This document shows, piece by piece, positions 11,162-20,300 of a DNA stretch of 22,302 bases (position 1 is its first letter; the number at the start of each line of letters is the position of its first letter). The notes under the pieces are model-generated. The model made no database searches and had not been told where the DNA came from. It was given only the letters and a program-made list of their open reading frames with translations. The position numbers and the translations under genes were made by a program. The DNA is taken from contig JAKCWW010006229.1 of the NCBI GenBank assembly GCA_026260175.1, positions 1 to 22,302 of the forward strand. Direction: 5' to 3'. Source of the DNA: Reticulitermes lucifugus. Its lineage: Eukaryota > Arthropoda > Insecta > Blattodea > Rhinotermitidae.

Positions 11162-11306
11162 TTACTGGATCTTGACATTGACAGTTTTCGAACCGGTGAC
11201 CTCTGTTAACTGCTTAGAATTAAATGCTCCCACAATTTTCCTTTCGCCTTCCTTCTTAGGGCGAAAATGTTCTGCATATGTAACCAGTTCTCCCGGCTGA
11301 ATGTCC
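11162..11306 (-). CDS. Tg: Transglutaminase terminal coding exon and stop
   Basis: This exon encodes residues 430-477 and the stop. The acceptor CCTACCTTTCCAG is followed by GGACATTCAGCCG, so the split codon is arginine. The product is [20 protein letters not shown], then [20 protein letters not shown] and TVNVKIQ, ending at TAA (11164-11162). The KxGxRKIVAxFxSxxLxxVxGS pattern is the conserved C-terminal strand pair of the family, so this is the true end of the protein. It has no long open frame of its own and was found by searching for that pattern in phase 2. I found no AATAAA or ATTAAA on the minus strand in the first 800 bases downstream, so the 3' UTR end is unclear. Confidence 0.94.
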
Positions 11307-14300
11307 CTGGAAAGGTAGGAGAACTTTGCATAATTATATTACTTCATATAGCGTTATGTGTATCCAATGATGGTCCTCGGGGTTGTTAAACTATCTACAA
11401 CAAGAGGTTTGGAAGAAATGTGCTGCCTCCATATCCAACGTCCTTTTAATTCAGGGCCGTCGAGAGCGGGTTCGGGCCCGGGTGAAAAAATGTTTTTCGG
11501 ACCCCACCCCCTCCACCAAGGGCCGACCGGTTAAAAATCTTTATACTAAATCGCAATTGGGTTTCGTCCGAAAGGGTTAATTTGTACAATCGACAAATAA
11601 CGATATTACCGAGAAATACAAAAACATATGTAACATAATGGGGCCCCGGGCCCCCTTCCGGACGCCGGGCCCCGGTAATTTGTATCGACTTCCCCCCCGT
11701 CTCGTCGGCACTGCTTGACTTACGTCCAACTGACTACTTAGTTGACTGGGAGGAGGAAATATTTCGATTGTACAGGAAGGTTGCAGTTGTTTCTTTTGAA
11801 ACTGCGACTGCTAATGGCCAAATTTTCCACCCTCCGGAAGGCAGATGTAAAAATACAGAGCACTTATACGATGATAACTCACAGGGGTAAACAGAAGTTC
11901 TCTAACAAAACCTTGCCTTAATGCCACTTCGTCTACCACAAATCCAGCATTGACTGCCCTAAACTAGTACCGGGCTTCCACGGTGAAAATTAGGCGACTA
12001 ACCGCCTGACCTATGACACGACCGAATTATTGGCCTCAGCACACAATAATTACCGTCTGTTGAGGGTAAGGCTAAAACACATTGTTGCAGCTTGCCTACA
12101 TAATAGGTTTATTTCCTCCATCCTAGCAATTCTGCAGTCATTTGTATATATTTCAGTCACCCTGAAGATGGAGGCAACATGTTCCTCCGAAACATCGTAA
12201 CAAATCTGTTTTCCTACACCGTGTAATAACCCATAAGTCTATCGTCTCAACAACAGCCACCGTGAAGCTTGAAAACCTACAGGCAAATGCGTGTATGTAT
12301 GCATGAACATCAGCTAATTTGTTATACCTACATATAAACACTTCCCGTTTAACCCTTTAAAGATGAAAACACAAAGTGAAAGTGTTTTCCTGTCCAATGC
12401 TCCCCGATAACCGAAAGAGCACTGCACTGTGTGAAGACAAAAATTAACCTAGATTATATTTAAAGATTCGTTCGTACCGCGAAGTAAACAAATTTCATCT
12501 CCATTATAAATACCAATATGTTAATATTATACAGTGAAATGCTATTGTTTATTGTAACAATCATAAGAAACACATAAATACACTCTGTGGTTAAAGTGTA
12601 AAGATTTTTTTAATGTTAAACCTGGTGCCCTTAAAAGGGTTCAAATATAGCAAAACAACAGATATCGTATTTTGTTTTTACCTGTGCTTTACTATCTTCG
12701 GTCGTTGCAGTCCTGGGCCTTCCACGCTGAAACTGCAGTCCGTAAGAGGCAAGGACAGAGGGTTCAGGAAGGAGAAGGTAGCCTGGCAAACCTGGTCGAC
12801 CTGTGGATTTCCACGAACCTAAAACAACAAAATTACTCGTATTTCAAATAAAATAATACTTGAAGTTTTAATCCGTGACATTATTGTGGTTGGGCGAGAC
12901 TAGATCTCTTTGGTACCGCTGCCACTAAGCGGCATATTACATATCCCCTCGCTGACAGACAAAAGAACATAGAGCATTGTTAGAATGATAAATCCTACGG
13001 GAAAAATAAATGTTCGAAGGAAAACCTGGTCAAGGAAAATTTTGCCTCTACAACTCTCACATGAATTACTCAAGATCAACATCGGGCCTGTGCGGTGAGA
13101 AGCCAGTGACTAACCGAATTATTGGCCGAGGCATGAACCTGACTACTCATCTCAACACAATGCCGAGGTTAAGAACGGATGGAGCTATACCTCTATTCCC
13201 CCATATTCCGTCATGGCGTGCACAGGGACAAGTTAATATTACTTATCCCCTGGTTGACAGACAAAAGAACATAGAGCATTGTTAGAATGATAAATCCTAC
13301 GAGAAAAATAAATGTTCGAAGGAAAACCTGGTCAAGGAAAATTTTGCCTCTACAACTCTCACATGAATTACTCAAGATCAACATCGGGCCTGTGCGGTGA
13401 GAAGCCGGTGGCTAACCGAATTATTGGCCGAGGCGTGAATCTGACTACTCATCTCAACACAATGCCGAGGTTAAGAACGAATGGAGCTATAGGTCTATTC
13501 CGCCATATTCCTTCATGGCGTGCACAGGGACAAGTTATTAATTTTTCACCCTCACGCCTTTTAAACGTCCCCCAGAACACACCCTCTTGATTTACTCATC
13601 CTAACGACATCTGGTGAAGAGTACAGATCCTGACGAGTTCCTGGGCCATCGTGTCTGCAGTACCTGAACTTTCAGTTTCGGTGTCTGCAGCTGGAAATCG
13701 TCTTCCTCACTCCACGTCTGTCCGGTCTCCTTCACGTTCGCTATGGCGTATAGTTTGATCAAATTCTTGTCAACCAGCTTGTCCAAATACTCTTTGGAAG
13801 TAACATTTATGCGCAGTGTTTCCCCTAAAACCAAAATTACAGACTGAATGTTTACACAAAAAGTAGATGGTGTGTGTGTACAAGCATGTGTGCGTGAGGG
13901 AAGATTCGAGATTCTTTTGGCGAAAAGATCCAAGCGTTCATATTCATGTGCTAGCCAAGCTCACGCACATAGCTTCACATGAAAGGAATACAACTTAAGC
14001 ACACGCGTTTATAAGCAATCTTCTTCACGTGTTTTACCGTTGCAAAACACATATTCCTCGACTTATACAATTTCAAGTTACACTATTTCAGATTTATGCA
14101 AGTTTAAAACAGTAAAAAAATAATATAATAACACTTTGGAAAGAGGCGCCGAATTTTACATTGCGGAAACGACAGCACAATGAGACGAAGGTGGCGGAAG
14201 AATAATGCTGGGCGATAACACAGGCGGCGGAGAGGTCATGTCACGGCCGATCGGGTTCCAGTGTGTTGGGAGTTCGGATTTCAACTGAATTACCTTGTAT

Positions 14301-17300
14301 ACACTTGACCATATGTATACTCAATTCCGACTTGCGGAAATTTCGGATCTTCCGCAACGTAACTGCTGTGTAAGTCGTGGGAGTTCCTGTAAGTGAATTC
14401 GGCTGGTTTTGTAGTATAAGTGTGAGCTGAAACTCAGTTTTAGCAGTGGCAGAGCGGGCGTGTTAACTGTGTTAGACGGGCTAGCATGATTACCGTGAAC
14501 ATGAAGCTTCTGCATTGACACGTATTGATTACTTTTTATAAAATATTACGCCGTGTAGCTTGGTACATAATTACGGAAGTTTCAGAGGAATCTGCTGCTT
14601 CTGGCCATATTCTGTGTAGAAGTGGAGGCAGTTGGTTTGTAGGGAAAGTTGGTAAGTCTATACCAAACTACACGGCGCCTCATTTTACAAGGCCGAAATT
14701 TTAAATTGTCTGTACTGGGACCGGATGAAAGTGGCTCTGGAAGTGTCCAATTGGTAATCACAGTGCTGATGAATAGTCGGGTTTCATACGAAAAAAAAAA
14801 TGTGTGAAACCGATGAAACAGTGTGGACTTCCAGCAGTAAGAAATGTTCATAATGACTACAGTGGTGTAAATTAGAATAATGCAGTTACATGAAAATACC
14901 GGATTAAGTTGAACTCAGTCGTTAATGTAAGTGTGGTGACGGGAAGTTTTAAGTTTGTGTACGTTTATATTAGGAGTAAAATGAATAACGTGATATTGAA
15001 AAGCAAAAACGTGAATTATTTTATATATTGAATTCTTCACCTTTTAAATAGGACCTTATAGAATTTTCAAATGTTTCGTAAGCAAAATTCAGCGGCCATT
15101 TCTCACCCAAGTCTCCTGATCGACTGCTAGATGGCTCTGGCAGTCGTATCAGGATGAACAGAACTTGTGCAGTCGGTGGACTGGTCACCCACTACAGATG
15201 CACACTTCCAGACCAAGAAACCTCTGAAAGGAGACCCTATGCTCCGCAAGGAGCGACAGTAAGTAAGTAACTAACTAACTAACCTAACTATAGAATTTTC
15301 ACCTAATATAAACATAACAAACTTAAACTTTCCCCTTTCTTGTTACAGATTTCGAATGTCTATCACCAAGTCACCACAATTACATTAATGATTGAGCAAT
15401 ATAGACTCCTCGACGTTTCAATTCAAACACTTTAAATAGCAATCCTGTTTGTGGGAGTTTTGTTTTCGCTAGCCGTACGTATTTCAAAACACAGAGACAA
15501 AAGGAACACATTCTAGAGAGATACTGAAAGGCCCTCTGTTGTTAAAAGTATCCTGTTAAAGTTTAGCACCGATTTTATCTTTAACTGTGGAGAGGTTAGA
15601 GGAAGAAGGGAGGAGGAAAAGAGGAAAATTTCAAATTTCAAATACTCACTGAGGATAAACTTCATAAAATCGGCGCTAATATTAAAAACTTTCCTCAAAG
15701 ACATATCAATAGTCTTACTCTGTTTTCGTAAAAGAATTTAATACGTGAATGTAAATTTGTATACGGTGGTACCATAAATGCCTGTGTAATAACAAGAAAT
15801 ATTTTCATCATCTCCTAAACGCATATTAATATTTTTTTTGTAATTTGTCACCCTGTATAATGTCGGTTCCACTGGCAGTCCGACTTGACGGACAGAGCTT
15901 CCGAATCTTCCGCCTGAGTGACTCAACTACTTGCGGTCAGTCCTAAGACGAACGCCCTGTATAATGCTGAGCTCGTATAAAGAGAACTAAGCAGGCGTGT
16001 TATCTTCATTTGTTCAGGTTACATAAATGCTACGGGCATGATACAAAGCTTCCGACACACTTACTTTGGTTCGCCTGCAACAGGAACTCCCTGTTTTCTT
16101 TCTTCAGCCGATGGGCAGTGTTTCCTGTGTAATACACTGTGGATGCTGATAGCACTGCAGAGATCGTGCGCGACTTCCCAGACTTATTCTAGAAAAAACA
16201 AGTTACTTGGAGAGCTGAGAGTTGCAAACAACAAAATACCAAGATAACATTCAGAGCAACATATGGAAAACATGACAGATTTGCCCTACCAACAACGGTG
16301 TTGACGAACATTCAAGTCCTCTTGGATGTGATGCCGTATTTATTGGTAGTTATAAACTTTTCGGAACAAACGTCTCCTAAACGCCGGGAAATATATACCA
16401 CTTCACAGCGTGTCATATACCAAAGACTTGAATCTTCATAAGGAAAACACTGAGTTAGTTCGGAAGGGGCATGGAACTAGTTCGCGACAGTGTCCAAGCC
16501 ATGTTAATATTCTAGGCTTATTTAACGACGCTTTCAACAGATCTTAATTATATACACCCCACAGTCGTATTGTTAATGAATGGAGTGGAAGAGATGTGCA
16601 AAAAAATTGGCAGTGAACTGATGTGAAGTCATATCCAGGTATTTCTCTGTAGAGACTGAGAAAAACTACGACGAACGTTGAGTTATTTTCCATGGTCCTC
16701 GAAAGGAAATTATAATCAGGGATGTCCAGAATGCGAATTAGTAACGCTGACCACTCTGCCGGTTCTTTCGGTGACAAGTGTCCAGAGAGTTGGCTGTAAA
16801 GTTGGTCTGTATGTCAGTCAGTCAGTCAGTTAGTTACTTTAGATTGTACCACGACACTTAGGACAAGACATAGAGGAACTTAGTACTGTAAACGTTTTAC
16901 CACTGAGTCAGGAAGCTGTGATGACAAAAATCTGCCACATAGATAGATAGACAGACACCTAGACCATCAGACAACCGAAAGCGATATGGATATTGCACAC
17001 GGGTTCATACTGATAATAATTATCGTCGGAGGACCGCCCTTTGTCGTATGCAGCGGGATAAACAGTCACGGACAGCCGACGGGAGGTAGTCCTCTAACGG
17101 TAGGAAGGCTAACAAGTCCACATCGTGAAAGAAACATGTCACGATTATATATATAGGCCGAGGAATTTCTTAAGTATGTAGCTGAAAGTTTGTTATCTTC
17201 TCACTGAAGACACTGCTCTTATGAGCTGACTATATGTATTAACTGATAACAAACAGAGTACCATAAATGAAAACACTAAAAATAACAACAATTTATCAGT

Positions 17301-20300
17301 AATGGTCACAATTATGATCATTATAATTTAATAATAGAGGTTAAGTGCGTTTTTTTTTTAGTTTTTGGTACCATTTAACGGTTTTTAAACAGGGATAAAC
17401 ATCACAGTGTTTGAGGCCTTCATAACGGGGCTGCTTAAGATTAAAGTCTTCTAGGATGTTACCCCGTATCGACTGGTAAATAATTACCAACGTTTCGAAA
17501 GAGCGCTGTGCCTCCATCTTCAGGGTCAAGCAGTCCAAGATCCCAGAAGACTTAAATCTTCAAGTATAACGATAATTTGTAAATCAGCTTACATGAAGAA
17601 AAAGAATTTGCTACTTTAGGTCGCTGAAAATAAAAAGTAAATTAAGCGAACTCTTTTGAATTAACAATAAGTAGGTTTCCCAAAAATTAATGTCACTTTT
17701 TTTTTCTTGGCCATTAACAAAGATAGGAATATGGGGGCCGTGCCACGGCTCAGGCGGTTAGTCGCCGGCCTCTCACTGCTGAGGCCCGGATTCGATCCCG
17801 GGTCAGTCCATGTGGGATTTGTGGTGGACAAAGTGGCACTGAGACAGGTTTCCCCCCCCCCGAGTCCTTCGGTTTTCCCCTGTCAGTTTAATTCCACCAG
17901 TGATCCATTACACGGAAAACGGAAAAAACTAATCATCTTCATCACAGCGTTGCACAATAAGCCTCAAGGCTGCGGTGCGTCCGTAGCATCTGCTGCGGGG
18001 CCCTTCACCATAAAAAAATATAGGAATGTGAGATTTTACGTGATAAAAATTTGAAGTTCCCGGCATTTGTCTGAAGTTGTAAAGATTTCCGACAGAGAGC
18101 ACCACTGCAGCAGCGCTTCAACATTGAGTCAATGATGCGCCATAGGAACAACGTGCTGTGACAGAATTCCTTGTTACCGAGAAATAATCAGCAGTAAATA
18201 GACTCTCAGTGAAATAAGCGACGTTCCATTACAGTTTCCAGTTGATACAGCATACCTGAATGTGCACTGTGACGGTGAACTCCTGGCCGAACGGAATACT
18301 ATCAATATCAACCAGGTCAAAGTGCACATCTTCGTTCTCCTTTTTGGGGAAGGAGTAGTATTGCTGGGCTTTCGGCACACCCCGCACAGCGTTGAACACC
18401 GCCAGCCGCTCAGCTTCGGAGCCTTATTTCGAGAAAAATACAAATTGTACAATTGAGACTGCTTGTCACTTCGTACTGCAGCCATTTCAACGTCTTTACA
18501 TTGCAAATGGACAGATTGATAAATGGGTTGAAGGATGGTTGATGGTTGAAGTTATGAGACGACGGAAAGTATTTCAAGCAGTAGTGAGGAATATTACTGG
18601 TTAACACTCAAAGTACTGAGCACGGCTTGTACTGCTTAACTGCTTTAACATCATAGTAATGTCAGTTGCCAAGAAGTGACTGATCACATACGGGTGGTAC
18701 AATTAACAGGCGTATGAATGTGTGGATGAATGGGCGGATGAAGAGTGGTCGAGTGGGAGGATTTCGTCTTAAAAACTTTTGTTGTTTAATTTACGACATT
18801 CTCAGTGGGATTATTAATGAGATGGAAAGGATATGGGAGTAGCTGTGCCAGTACTATAACGACATTTGCCTGGAGCCACTAAAAAAAACCACGGAAAACC
18901 TGTCAGAATAACCAGTATCCCGGCTAACATCCGAACCGGGCACATCCTGAGTACAAATCCACAGCATTACCGCTATTCTAAGCTGCTCTCCAAACGAACA
19001 TAAAACGTAAAGTTCTCCCTAGAACGGACCATGAAGGCCCAGAGGGGCAGTAGAGGTATAGCTCTACTCTTTCTTTAACCCTGGCACTAGATGAGGGTGG
19101 GTGGTCAACTCCACGCCCCGGCCGCCTTACCCCAGGGAAAGAGACCCGGTACCCATTCTATAGGAGTCTGGGTGGGCCCCAGAGCCGGTCTAGACGGCTG
19201 CGGGAAATCTCGCCCCCACCGGGATTCGATCCCCAGGCCGTCCAGCCCGTAACGAGTCGCTGTACCGACTGAGCTATCCGGGCCCATTCTCCAAACGAAC
19301 ACAGAAATATAAAACAAAATTTATAATGATTCGAATTTACTCTCGGGGTGAGAACTGGGACAAATATGACAAAACGTACAATTATTTTGCAGTGAATATG
19401 GACCAATATTTTTTTCAATGTAGACAAAAAAAAGTGTTTTTATATAAGCTTAATTAACTTTCAAATAAAACTTTAATTTCTACCCGTTACAGGATGAAAG
19501 TTAAATTACCTTCAGAGTTTTTATACTGACTGGTGATATCCTCCATATCCGTATCACCTTCATCATCGTCCTTATCATGTCGTTTGGTGACTATCTTCCT
19601 CCCCACGCTGTAAGAAATAGATACCTACTGTACACGCTTCCGGTAGTGATAAAGATAAACGCAAAATTCACCCTATAACGTGCCACGAAGGCACAGAGGG
19701 GGAGTGAAGGTATAGCTCTACTCTTTCTTTAACCTCGGCGTTGGGTGGAGGTGAGTGGTTAAAGAAACGCCCCGGCCGCTTTACCCCGGGCATGACCCGG
19801 TACCCATTTTACAGGAGGCTGGGTGGGAGCCAGGGCCGGTCTGGACGGGTGCGGAAAATCTCTTCCCCCATCGGGATTCGATCCCCGGACCGTCCAGCCC
19901 ATAAGGAGTCGCTATACCGACATCACAATCCCGGCCCACTTATTGAATGTAAATCATACAAAATTTCATGAACATTTGTCAACTGTTTCAAAGATTGAAG
20001 AGTTCTCCACCAAAATTCTCTGTGCATCTCTATTCTGTCCAAAGTTTGTGCCAGACGTAGGCTGACCATAATTCCTTGACACAAAAACGGGACGGGGGGG
20101 GGGAATGTTCATAAAGAGTAGGACATTTAAAAAAAANGTTTTATTACATAAAAATATTGAACTNACAATAATTCTTCACAGAACCGCGCAAGTGTTGCCA
20201 ACACGTATTTTTCCTTTTCTCTGAATACTTCATTTACTTTAAAGTTACACTATTTATTCAATGGGCAATTGTCGATCTCGATCAACGAGCCTCTACCGAC

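Larger units (their letters stand above)
13825..16064. other. Tg: Transglutaminase intron 6
   Basis: This 2240-nt intron holds the possible repeat at 15105-15262 and the tetranucleotide tract. A stretch at about 14150-14520 is richer in CpG (GGCGCCG, GGCGGCGG, CACGGCCGATCGGG) than its surroundings and could contain an internal promoter or an unknown mobile element, though no exon is visible. A chance YYTG-like frame at 15738-15926 was rejected as exon. Confidence 0.55.
16189..18255. other. Tg: Transglutaminase intron 5
   Basis: This 2067-nt intron contains the SINE family A copy with duplication, two dispersed repeat fragments and two short tetranucleotide tracts. No further exon is needed, as the phases of the flanking exons join directly. 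Confidence 0.7.

Noticed and set aside
13010..13590. Two similar plus-strand frames of 91 and 92 codons, resembling a duplicated small gene
   Set aside because: They are the two copies of the 302-bp repeat, contain SINE-like pieces and have no known domain.
15738..15926. Minus-strand frame with [14 protein letters not shown], at first sight the beta-barrel 1 exon of transglutaminase
   Set aside because: The acceptor phase does not fit the upstream exon, the preceding residues do not match the family, and the exon at 16188-16065 matches fully in sequence and phase.
17752..17812. tRNA-like sequences in the SINE heads as real tRNA genes
   Set aside because: They lack a proper anticodon arm and acceptor pairing and continue into SINE bodies with target-site duplications.
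18174..18506. 110-codon minus-strand frame over the transglutaminase exon
   Set aside because: It is the wrong phase of the real exon 18422-18256 and shows no domain.
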